DNA of 17,650 nt from Phialocephala subalpina (taxonomy: Eukaryota; Ascomycota; Leotiomycetes; Helotiales; Mollisiaceae), in NCBI GenBank assembly GCA_900073065.1, contig FJOG01000002.1, forward strand, positions 296,815 through 314,464. The letters run 5' to 3'. A program made the translations under genes and the position numbers. The notes beneath the pieces were generated by a model. It had not been told where the DNA came from. It saw only the letters and a program-made list of their open reading frames with translations, and made no database searches. Numbering within the stretch: the stretch's first letter is position 1; each line of letters opens with the position of its first letter. Below, one piece after another: positions 1 to 9,382 of this stretch.

Positions 1-740
1 TATAATATATTAATTATTTAACTAATTATTAAATTAGGTATATATAATAAAAATTAAAAAATTCTAAATAAAAAATTAATATTTAATTAATATTATTAAA
101 TATTTTATTTGAATTAAATATAAAATTTTTATTTAAAGAAATCCTTTTATTTATATAAAACTTTTTTATTTCTAAATTCTAATAAGTTTTATAAAATCCT
201 ATAGAATTTATATTCCGTGAATAAATTTCCTTTGGATTTATCACGTGATTATTATGATTTTAAAGTCTTTTGCCAAGTAACTCCTTATTTATTAAACCTA
301 TAATCCATTAGATTATATAAATCATAATATTTCAAATTTTTATTAATTTTGAAATTTTATTAATTTTGAAATCTTATTGATTTTGAAATTATATTAATTT
401 TAAAATCTTATTAATTTTGAAATTTTATTAATTTTGAAATCTTATTGATTTTGAAATTATATTAATTTTAAAATCTTATTAATTTTGAAATTTTATTAAT
501 TTTGAAATCTTATTAATTTTGAAATAATATTAATTTTAAAACTTTTTAATTTTGAAATCTTATTAATTTTGAAATTTTATTAATTTTGAAATCTTATTAA
601 TTTTGAAATAATATTAATTTTAAAACTTTTTAATTTTGAAATATTATTAATTTTAAAATTTTCTTAATTTTGAAATCTTATTAATCTTAAAATCTTATTA
701 ATTTTGAAATTATATTAAATTTGAGATTATATTAATTTTG
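1..740. other. AT-rich block, left flank
   Basis: Almost pure A/T sequence, dominated by TA and AA/TT runs, without a plausible reading frame. The composition changes abruptly to ordinary at about 745. This contrast is typical of RIP-mutated repeat compartments in filamentous ascomycetes (family knowledge); which repeat was mutated cannot be seen. The second half is a tandem array, listed separately. A CACGTG lies near 243. Confidence 0.8.
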
Positions 741-750
741 AAATTATAAT
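336..750. repeat. 17-bp AT-rich minisatellite with 68-bp higher-order unit
   Basis: About 24 tandem copies of a unit close to TTATTAATTTTGAAATC. Variants (GATTTTGAAAT, AATTTTAAAAT, AATTTTGAAATAA) recur in a fixed order, so a four-unit, 68-bp block is repeated: equivalent positions fall at 371, 439 and 507. Further right the period becomes about 84 bp because one unit is shortened. The array stops where ordinary composition begins. Confidence 0.85.
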
Positions 751-1195
751 TGAGGAAGCCGAAGCAGCGGAGTAAGAACCCTTAGAGGAGGACGCAGAAG
801 AGGATAACGACGACGATGCCATAGCATGTTGGATTCTGGCTCTGATAAGGAGGAAGATGATGAAGACAAAGCTCTCAAACAACGGCTACGAGCTGCCTCG
901 AATGCACCCTCGACAACTAGCACTAACCTCGACCTTACGCCCTCCTCACTAGCCCTCAAATTCCGAACTCTCTTTTTAGACGCCCCACTACTAACTCCTA
1001 AAATCCTCCTCACTACCTCAATAAACTCGACCCTCCACGATGAAGCATATCTCCTCTGCATGCTCTTCCCGAATAGTACTTATATACCCCGCTCCTCCCA
1101 CTGCTACGGACACAAGTTCTCTTTAAAAAAAAATCAGCAAATTTGCAGCAAATCGCGAATACACCTCTATTATCCCCCTGAAGAAATGAAATCAA
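751..1195 (+). pseudogene. Truncated RPF1-like (Brix domain) ribosome-biogenesis gene fragment
   Basis: The reading frame from 826 encodes an acidic segment (SGSDKEEDDEDKAL), then a stretch containing PKILLTTSINSTLHDEA, LFPNSTYIPRS and YGHKFS. This order matches the N-terminal half of ribosome production factor 1, a nucleolar Brix-domain protein of 60S assembly. At the A9 run (1125-1133) the frame shifts by one; the next frame continues as KFAANREYTSII, which fits the same family. Another small shift follows near 1182, before EEMK. Upstream (751-825) an acidic reading exists in a different frame and contains a TAA. The C-terminal half of the Brix domain is absent. This is therefore a broken 5' piece, presumably a duplicate, because the intact gene is essential in fungi. 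Family assignment is from recalled similarity only. Confidence 0.6.
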
Positions 1196-1313
1196 CTCTT
1201 ATTTCACATCGTTACCCCATGTCCACGGGAGGACCATGGTGGCTTGCACTAATCTCATGGCCTTCCGTGGACATTCCGCTACGATGTGCAACAAAAATTA
1301 ATTTCATTTCTTC
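1180..1313. repeat. Imperfect inverted repeat, ~50-bp arms
   Basis: The left arm (1180-1230) and right arm (1264-1313) are reverse complements at roughly three quarters of positions. They share GAAGAAATGAAAT, CACATCGT and ATGTCCACGG blocks. The loop is about 33 bp. The left arm begins inside the last recognisable codons of the RPF1-like fragment. It could be a foldback/MITE-like element or an inverted duplication at a rearrangement junction. Confidence 0.65.
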
Positions 1314-1339
1314 ACGTGATAATACAGTCACCACGTGAA

Positions 1340-1689
1340 GGTCTGATAGTAGTAATGACTAATGACTGGGCTTAGTATAATCTAATGGAGGCAATAAAGA
1401 TCGAGGTTCAGGTTCAGAGAGGGGCTCAATAAGCAAATACGGGCCTAATTAGTGGAGAGAAATAGCTTTAACTTTATTCTCTTTATTAACTCCTTATTGT
1501 AATTAATACTTAATCGGATAATCTAGAGTTGTAGTAGTGTGGCCTGATAGTATATAGTCGAGACAAAGTCTAATATATACTTGAATTCGTTTAGATCCTT
1601 GGTGCAATTCTTATTATAATTTAGTGTGCTTTATATAAACAGGTAGTTATATTATATTCCATCAAATAATGCCGTTGGATTGCCAGTTT
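1340..1689. other. Non-coding, moderately AT-rich spacer
   Basis: No reading frame or recognisable motif is seen. The sequence is rich in stop codons on both strands and somewhat A/T-biased, consistent with mutated relic DNA. Confidence 0.5.
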
Positions 1690-2120
1690 TCTTTAATACG
1701 TTAATAGCTTCAGAGATTAATATTGTGACTATGCTATCGGCCACAGCTCCGCGGATTAAATCAGCTAGATATAAGCACGAGTATACCAGCTGGGAAAGTC
1801 ATACTTACCCCGTTTATTACTATTTGTTCGTATGGAATTTGAGTCTTATTACGCAGTCAAACTTATCTATAGTAATAGCGATCTGGAGAACCTCGCTTAG
1901 TATTAAAGAATCAGGAATCGAGTCGTTACGAAGATAAAGAATTTTGCAGATAATAGTTAAGGCGTTTACGTTATCGTCCGGCATATATAGTCCAAACATT
2001 GCGTTAAAGACCTTCGAAGCATTTTTGAGAACACAAGAATTAACCTCTAGCTTCCTGGCCAATAACTAGGATAATGTCGCCATTTGTAGCAATTTCCACG
2101 ATCGAGGCTAAAGTTGCCAT
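1690..2120 (-). pseudogene. BTB/POZ-domain protein relic
   Basis: On the minus strand an ATG at 2120 opens a frame reading ATLASIVEIATNGDIILVIG. A shift near 2045-2060 moves it into the frame that continues KLEVNSCVLKNASKVFNAMFG, then MPDDNVNALTIICKILYLRND and LSEVLQIAITIDKFDCV. This is the usual order of the fungal BTB/POZ fold: the 'G.....V....L...S..F..M' segment, the P-D-D helix start, then 'A..ADKYDC'. After residue FDCV the frame ends, and several stop codons interrupt what would be the C-terminal helices (1690-1820). BTB domains mediate dimerisation, often as cullin-3 adaptors; many fungal copies have no assigned role. The multiple stops and the shift indicate a dead gene. Confidence 0.65.
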
Positions 2121-2278
2121 GAAACTGCTTTGAGAAGAAGTTCGACTTTATTTGCCATCGCACCAAGAACCCAAGTATTGTTCACAATTTCCGCCAAGCC
2201 ATTGCGCACCGGGCCACGGACATTGAGTTTAGCTAGAGTCCATGCCAATTATAGCAATATAATGAAGGTCAATATCTT
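2121..2278. other. Short spacer between BTB relic and reductase gene
   Basis: The plus strand has a short open stretch (about 2130-2225, including NPSIVHNFRQAIAHRATDIE) that reads like a protein fragment but I do not recognise it. It is interrupted by a TAG. It probably contains the 3' end region of the convergent minus-strand gene. Confidence 0.3.
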
Positions 2279-5200
2279 TTACATTCCCCAGCCTCTCATC
2301 CACTTCTCCGTCATTTCTACGGTGACAGGTCCCATAACCCTCATCGTCTGACTTACACCTACACTCCTATTGGTAACATATTCCAAGCTCTTCATATCCC
2401 CATTTCTCCTCAATCCCTGGAAGAAATCAAGAATCTTCAACGCAGGATATCTCTGCGACACATCCTCACTCTCCCTATCTAGCTCTTCCAAAGCCTCGAC
2501 CCAAGTATCAAAAGACACCGCCTCCACACCAGCACCAAGTCTCTTCTTGATAGCCGGCACAAGAGAGCCGAACTGGACATGAGACGGGTTCACAAGGTTA
2601 TAAACCCTTACTCCTTCTCCAGCTCCCTTTTCCTCTAGTACTTCGAAGCTAGAATGCACAACATCTGTCACAACTCTAGCCGCGATATCCACCGGAATCC
2701 AATCCACATCATCAAACATCCCCAACGTCTCAGGCAACTTCCCAAGCATCCTAGAAGTCTTCAACAAAGATGGAAACCACTCGTTCTCATTCCACGTCCC
2801 CTGTTCTTGAGCAAGACCAGCAATTTGTCCTACTCTCAGGATATTGAAATTCGTGTGTTTCGGAGCGAATTCGGCGATCTTGTCGAGGATACGCTCGCTC
2901 ACGAGTTTTGACTCGCCATAGCCCATGGGAGCTGCTACGGCGACATTGTCTGTAACGGCCTCGGGGATTTTGGTTTGAGAGGGATGGACTGAGAAATAGT
3001 TTCCTACGGCGGAGGTGGAGGAGATGAAGAATAGGTGTGGGTTTCGTGGAGAGATGATGCTGAAGTTGGCGAATTTGTGAACGCTTTGTATCTGACGTGA
3101 GAAGGAGGAGAGGCTGTGATTGAAATCCACCTAAGTTGAAATGAGTATCATAAGCGGATACGAATCATTTAGAGGATTAAGATTTGGTGTGAGCTTACCT
3201 TCCATGCATTGAGGATAATAATATCAACATCCTGGAGCAGTGCGTTGAATTTCGCGTCTGGCAAAGAGAAATTTGGCTCGGATGTGTCGACTTGCAACCA
3301 CCGAATCCTCGAAAATGGATTGTTGATTCGCTTGTCTTGTGCCAGACGTCTTTCGATAAACCTTTCATTGGCATCTGCTGAACGATCTAAACAGTATATT
3401 GTTCCAATCATGGGGTCTTTGAGAAGTTGATCAAGGATTTGAGATCCCAGAGAGCCGGTTGAGCCAGTCAAGATAACGTTGAGAGGAGCCTTTGTTCGAT
3501 GCAAGACCTTTTTCTGGGGAATTGGAGGGACGTTGGAGGTATATCTGTCCACGAGTGATTCCATTTCCGCCACTCTTTTGGCATCTCTCGCATAGCCATT
3601 CAAGCTGGCATCCCGGTTGCTCAAGACTTTGTAGATAGCCGACGACAGCTTGGATATGCTAGGATGCTCATACAGAAGACGACTAGTCATTCTTCCGGGT
3701 CCTGGGGTCGAACCTAGGGCATTTTGGAGAATGCGGGATATCTGAATAATCTTCAAGGAATCAAGCCCCAGCTCAAAGAAGTCTGCATCATCAGCAACAT
3801 TGTAATCCTGCAGCTGCCGCATCAAGATCTCGCGAAGGAGCTGCCTTACAGCTGTGGGACTTTTTGGTGCTTGTAGAATTGGCAAGTCCTTGCAGACTTG
3901 CTTATCGAAAGCTGAACATAGCTCATCCATCTCTCCAGCGTAGCTCTGAGTAGTGAAATATCTCATTACAGTTCCCTAGAATCGTTAGTAGTTGATACAA
4001 GGTCAGAACTATGACTTCACACTACCTTCCCTGTTCTTTGGAAAGGCTTCTCGGCCTTGGATACCGTAACAAGCTCTCTGTCGATTTGTCCATGCCCAGG
4101 AACTTGCGAATTTGCTTCTTCAACAGTAGGCCAGGTTTGACTGATCAGCTCATCATTGTCCTCATGAACTTGGGGCTCTATGACGAGCCCACATTGGAAT
4201 TTGCCCGTACCAACAACGAGAGCACCTTTCACAGCTGAATTGCCTTGGATGACGGTTTCCATAGACACCGGATTGAACTTCTCAGTATTCGAAAGAACTA
4301 TGGTATCATCCTTTCTGCCTTTGAAAAGCCAAAGCCCGGGTTTGGTTGGATGCTTCTTAAACAGATCTTTCGTCCTCCACTGCTCCAGGTGAGGAAAATT
4401 CTCGAACACTGGCTGCCACCATTCTTTGGGTGATTTTCGGTTTAGCACAAGTTCATAGTGATCTTCCTCGTCGTGAATTGGTTCTAGCTCGATGCCACTG
4501 TGTGTGGGATGAAAATGGAAGTATTGCCAATCTTCTGGGTCAGGAACTAGTAATGGAGGCATGGCGATCTCCGTTTGCCCATATATCATGCACATATCTC
4601 GGACTCTTCTGCTCAAGTAATTACCGGTAGATTCTGCAAGTGGGCCTGGACATTCGTCAACAAGGCGAGTGTTTAGAAGATAAGAGATCCTCACCTCCGC
4701 CGTAAAGGACGTGTAGAAGCTCGCTAGTGTTCTTCTCAAAATCGGCACGAAACTCCTTGACCATGTCTTCTAGCAGACTTGGAGGAAGCGCGATCGCTTT
4801 ACACGGAACGTTTGCCATAATGTCCGTGGCGATCTTGGTGTCTTGCGCTGTTTGGGAGGGGCCGAGAACAATGACGCCATCGTAAAGGAGCGAACGCATA
4901 GAGAAAGAGAGACCTGAACAGGTTAGAGGGAAAATGATTTAAAGACAGAACATCAGATCTCACCGAATAAATGGAACAAAGGAAATGCCATGTAGAAATA
5001 ATCAGTATGCCCGAGTTCGAGAGTCGAAACATTGTGCAGTTTCTTGCCATTAACGATTGGTAACGTGCGAATGGCATCGAAAAAGCTCAGAAATGCGTGC
5101 GTATAGGGAATTGGTCTAGGATTTCCTGAATGTCCATTAGTAATCTGGAAATTAGGCAGAAATTTATTACAATACCTGTGGAGCCCGAGGTGTGAAGAAC

Positions 5201-5780
5201 AATGATCTGATCATCACGAGCCTCATCCCAGGATTTCGTATACGCATATGACCTCGGCTGAGAGCATAACATTTCGTCCCACGATGGTATTACCAGGACT
5301 TCAACATCAATGTGCTTTTGTAACTCCTTGGCGACCCTCTCCTGAGATTCAGTGCAGAGCACAGTTTTGCAAAACGTCTCCTCGAGCAAGAAAACATTGT
5401 TTGCCGAAGAGTTGCGAACCGAAGGTAGAAGAATCTTCTTCGAGCACTTGATCCCACCAAAAACTACTGCCCACTATCTGAAATCATTGGAGCCCTAGAT
5501 TTCAGTCAGTCAGATAATGACCCTGGCCTGCTGGGAAAATGCTGTGATTCACCAAGAATGCCACGGTCTCGAAGTCTTTCTCTCTCCCAACATTATCTTC
5601 AAACCAATATGCCATGAAATCTATTGCTTTTGCGACATCTCCAATCGTGACCTTGATGAAACCTTTTGATATGTCCGCGGACTCTGCACTCATGCCCACT
5701 GGCCTGGTAGGATCGTGCGTGGCACTTTCATCAATAATCTGGGGAACCAGCCTCTGCCCATATCGGACCTCTGACTCCAT
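2279..5780 (-). CDS. NRPS-like carboxylic acid reductase (A-T-R), seven exons, one internal TAG
   Basis: The minus-strand gene model is exons 5780-5553, 5494-5176, 5125-4964, 4913-4695, 4645-4026, 3975-3199 and 3130-2279. All introns are GT-AG, 49-68 bp, and phases agree, giving 1058 codons plus TAA, a normal length for fungal A-T-R enzymes. The ATG at 5780 is used because an in-frame TGA lies upstream. The adenylation domain has HTSGSTG (about 177-183), YGQTE (331-335), GRKDD (419-423) and the A10-type Lys (516). The carrier domain has LGLDSL with phosphopantetheine Ser589. The reductase domain has the Rossmann motif TGSTGSLG (about 686-693) and the SDR pair Tyr846/Lys850 (YGESK). By family knowledge it adenylates an acid, loads it on the carrier and reduces the thioester with NAD(P)H to an aldehyde or alcohol, in the cytosol. 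Substrate unknown. The lesion is TAG at codon 83 (5474-5476), in the conserved G-S-N-D-F-R stretch. Confidence 0.88.
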
Positions 5781-7845
5781 ATTTCCGTTGACTTTGACCA
5801 CAGTGAAGTGTCCCAGTACATTGGAAGCAGCTCGTTTATCTACTCAGCGGGACTGTGAAGCATTGCGAGAGGCTCAATGGGGGTTATACGTAGCCACAAG
5901 ACAGTCCCTGCCGTAACATTGCAGCTTACGAAACCTCGGCGATCTAGTGCTGATTATGTGAAGGATTGATTTCCTCCACTTGAAGACCCATAGACACGTT
6001 GCAAGACACAAATAACATTCTCGACAGGCATGCTTTCAAGCTGAGTAATATGGAGCACATTTGGTTCTCGTGAGTTTGACTTTGAATTAGCGAAGGCTCA
6101 ACGCCGCATACCTTATCCAGACCTATCCCACCAACTATCCAATACTTCAGAGCAGAAGGCTCCATCAGCAGAATTTGTAGGCCAATTATCATCTTCATCA
6201 TAATCATAGCAGCCCGCCTCATCGTCGTCTCCGAAGCTCGTACCCTGGAGAATGGGCTCGTCCGCGCGGCTCGCGCTTTCCTCCATCGCCCTCGCAAGCC
6301 AAACACCCTTGTCGCTTCCAGGCCAGCCCCGGATATGCAGGTCGGGTATGCATTGCGGGTGTTCACTGCGGGTATTCCTATCACTCGGGTTTCCTCTAGT
6401 AGCTGGAAATCCCTACCGGACGGAAGCTCTGCAGGTTTGCCCTTACTCTCCTGGGACCCTTGGTCCCGCACGATACTAATCGCCACACCCAAATCCTTCA
6501 AATCCAAATTGAGCTGCGGTAATGCCTGCCGTCCTGCACTTGTCAGCGTGCCTAACAGGAGCTTAACATGTTTCCCTGCCAGCGCTGCAGTTCACGGTCC
6601 ACTCGCTACTTTGGATTGCATCCTGCTGCGCCTGCATATGGACTTCCACTACCACCCGACTTGGATCTGCCCCTAAGCCATGGCGGAGTCACCACCACGG
6701 CCAGACTTCATATGGCTCTCTCGCCGGACCGAAAGGTAGTGCAGTTATGCTCTGGTCTGCAACTAGGAGCAGCCACGAGAGGACCACATTGAGAAAACAT
6801 TTTGGTACTGAAGAATGAATGAAAAGCTCATAGGCTCCTCCCAACAGCAAGGAAATGGAGTGGCGAAGCTCTGTCTCCGGATATCGGATGCATTCGCCGT
6901 ACTCTAGAGAGAAATTAACAGGACAGAACCTCAACGTGGCACGGTATAGCCGCACCCGCCAAAACTTGAAATAATTCATTTTACTCTATGGTCAAAGGGC
7001 CCCGCCATATCCTCCCTCTTCCTTAGTCAAATTACCCTATCCATCTCGGCTGCAGGCAATAATCCTTTGCCGCGGGATTCTAGCTGAACTCCGACATTCT
7101 AGCCTGTCTATGCGTCTGTGCAATTTTTCTGAGCTTCGCTTCGGCTTAAAAGTACCACTAATCAAGGATTATGTAACCTTAAGAGGGTCAGCGCTAACTT
7201 AAAACAGCAAGGGCGGTTGGGCCGAACCTTAAAAATGGCTTTTGCAACGTTGACGGGCAAGCGAAATCTAATTGGAGCGTTTGTGGACGTATGCGTTTTA
7301 ATAGTATTCTATGCTGAATAAGGACTATATATAGGTTTCATACCGCAGAGAGCGTTTTGGTCCCACCGGAACCGTTGTTGTACTCTTCTCCGAGCCGTCA
7401 AACAACAATATGAAATGCACTATAGTGAATCCTCCATCGGCATGAGGCGCTAATTTTGAAGAGGTTAGCTCTAGTCTTCTAACAGAAATACTTTTTAAAT
7501 TGGGGTTTCTGGCCAATCGAGTGACTAGATCGGAGAGAGAGGGTTAATCACAGATGAAGCCATCTCTTTTGTGGTGCGAAGCTTTTACCCAAGCCAGAGG
7601 TGGCGTTCATCCTACATGATTGATGACACACAGCCACAAAGGCTTCTCCGACCAGGATCGTAAGAAGCTAGTAAATAAAACTATTCCTCAAATGTTGTTT
7701 TAAAACTCCCTCTTCACTCGTTTATTCTTTTATATCATCGGTGGTTTTCTCTCCGGCAGAATGCAAGATTAGTTACCCTTTCATACGGCAAAGCATTTTA
7801 TCAATCGTTTAATTTACTAGAATTCCCATCCCGAGAGCCATTTGA
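5781..7845. other. Two-kb region with no supportable gene
   Basis: Base composition is ordinary here, unlike the AT-rich ends. Several open frames exist (for example 5944-6507 on the minus strand and 6335-6676 on the plus strand), but none shows a recognisable domain or a convincing splice model. The first 150 bases are upstream of the reductase gene; a weak TATA-like GTATAA (minus strand, about 5885-5890) lies roughly 105 bases before its ATG. The rest may be eroded genes that I cannot identify. Confidence 0.45.
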
Positions 7846-8904
7846 GAAGTTATCATTGGCTTTACTTGGGGAACTGCTGCGAAGCTCATCGATTCGAGTC
7901 TGGTTGGACTGGATGTCTCTCTCCCCCGCTCATCTACGAACATCGCCAGTTACAAAGCTGAGGACATTATCACGCGAGACGTCTGTATCATCGGCGGTAG
8001 TTCCACTGGCACATACTCGGCGGTCCTCTTGGGCGTCTTCAATAAGTCTGTAGCGCACCGCTTACGACAGAAATCTTCCCGACGCTGCCCCAGCAATGGG
8101 TGGATTTCTGGACCGGCAAATCGATACTGGGTACGAGTCGGCCAATATGACAGCTTTGGGGGATGCTCTCGTCGCATACTCCACGCAGCTTTTAAAGTAT
8201 CCGGGGTTGAACGCGGGTTTATTCCCGATCCAGTCCCAGAAGACCTATTGATGCCTTTCGGCGACTTTGTCAAGAAATACTCACTCGAGGCAGCCGTGTA
8301 CACCATCTTCCAATTAAGCCAGAGCATGGGCGACATCTATCACACGCTAACGCTCTATGTGATGAAAGTTATTGGCCTCGACTTGTTGAAGAATCTTGAG
8401 AGCGGCTTCCTGACTACCGCCCGCCATGACAACAGCGAGCCGTACCAGAAGGCTCAGGCCACCCTCAGCAAAGACCCGCTTCTCAATAGTACCGTCATTG
8501 GCATGGACCGCTGTTGGTACTCCGGCAGGACGGAAGCTCATCCAAGCCAAGAAGTTGCTCATAACCATTCCACCGAAGCTCGACAACCTTTACGACTTCG
8601 ACCTCTCTGACTCCGAGCGAGACATCTTCGGTCAGTTCTCTAATGTGAGCTTCTGGACTGCATTACTGCGACACGACGGTCTGCCAGACAATCTCACGAT
8701 CAATAACATAGGCACCGATCAACCATACAAGCTCCGTTTGACTTGAGGGTGGATGCTGACGCTATAAAGGCGTGGTTCTACACAAAGTTGTGCGCACTCC
8801 AGGGCCAGCGCTCTACGTACCACACGGGTGCAGCTTGGAATGCGCATGATTCGTCGATGCTGTGGGCATTTACGGAGGCACTACTGCCGATCCTTGCTGC
8901 TTAG
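7846..8904 (+). pseudogene. FAD-dependent amine-oxidase-like oxidoreductase, degraded
   Basis: Five pieces in alternating frames follow the order of the fungal flavin oxidoreductase family that includes beta-cyclopiazonate dehydrogenase-like proteins. (1) 7846-8052: EDIITRDVCIIGG and TYSAV, the N-terminal FAD Rossmann motif, here GGSSTG, so the second Gly of GxGxxG is Ser. (2) 8057-8222: MTALGDALVAYSTQLLKYPG. (3) 8227-8517: DPVPEDLLMPFGDFVKKYSL, GFLTTARHDNSE and LLNSTVI. (4) about 8513-8746: GRKLIQAKKLLITIPPKLDN, RDIFGQF and WTALLRHDGLPDN. (5) 8737-8904: VDADAIKAWF, GQRSTYHTGAAWNAHDSS, then TAG. Sequence normally between pieces 1 and 2 (the rest of the nucleotide-binding region) is missing, and there are at least three further shifts. 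The enzyme would have bound FAD and oxidised a small molecule; it cannot be functional as it stands. It lies between the reductase and a regulator, as expected for a biosynthetic cluster. Confidence 0.82.
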
Positions 8905-9382
8905 AATTTACGTGGCCAAAATCTCCGAGGAAACAATCAAAACGGGCACAAGCCTCGAGTGCGGTGTGTCCTTCTAAAGCCAATCAGGTTAATTACCTAT
9001 TCTAGGTAAGTGAGTTCGTAAGATGAAAAAGTAGTGACGAAAGGGCTATTTCTAAACGTCAGCCCAAAATAGCTCAGGGCTATACTGAAATCCGCCACGG
9101 TGGCTGCTATGCTGACAGTGGAATCCAGCACGAGACTTTAAATTTACAATGAAATTCAATCCTTTGCAGCTTTGAGTGGTATAGATAACAAACTTTATGC
9201 ACAAGTATTTCATCTCGAAAGTTCCCCTTATCTTCAAGTCATCACTACCAAGCATTCACCTTGTAGAGATAACTCCATCATTTGCTCATTTTCAATTTGT
9301 CGTAACTTGAACTACAAACGTGTCTGGGTTCTAGCAGTGCCACGCCGCATGGTGCTCGTGTTAAATTAGTATCCTCTTTATC
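8905..9382. other. Intergenic, upstream of zinc-cluster regulator
   Basis: No gene is seen. A perfect short hairpin TTACCTA-TTC-TAGGTAA sits at 8993-9009, about 90 bases after the flavoenzyme relic. The remainder presumably holds the promoter of the following gene, but I see no clear TATA box. Confidence 0.4.

Noticed and set aside
336..750. Short regular repeats as a CRISPR array
   Set aside because: The 17-bp units are directly adjacent without unique spacers and are pure AT-rich minisatellite in a eukaryotic context.
826..1338. 170-codon frame taken as an intact gene
   Set aside because: Only the part before the A9 run matches the Brix family; after it the true continuation is in another frame, and the rest is the inverted repeat.
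5944..6507. 187-codon open frame on the minus strand upstream of the reductase gene
   Set aside because: No recognisable domain, irregular composition, other frames equally plausible, and no convincing splice partners. Not reported as a gene.
7325..7516. 63-codon minus-strand frame with a hydrophobic TIVHFILLF segment
   Set aside because: Short, without neighbours or motifs to support coding.
8993..9009. Hairpin TTACCTA-TTC-TAGGTAA as a transcription terminator
   Set aside because: Fungal polymerase II genes do not end at such hairpins, there is no U-tract, and a 7-bp arm can arise by chance.
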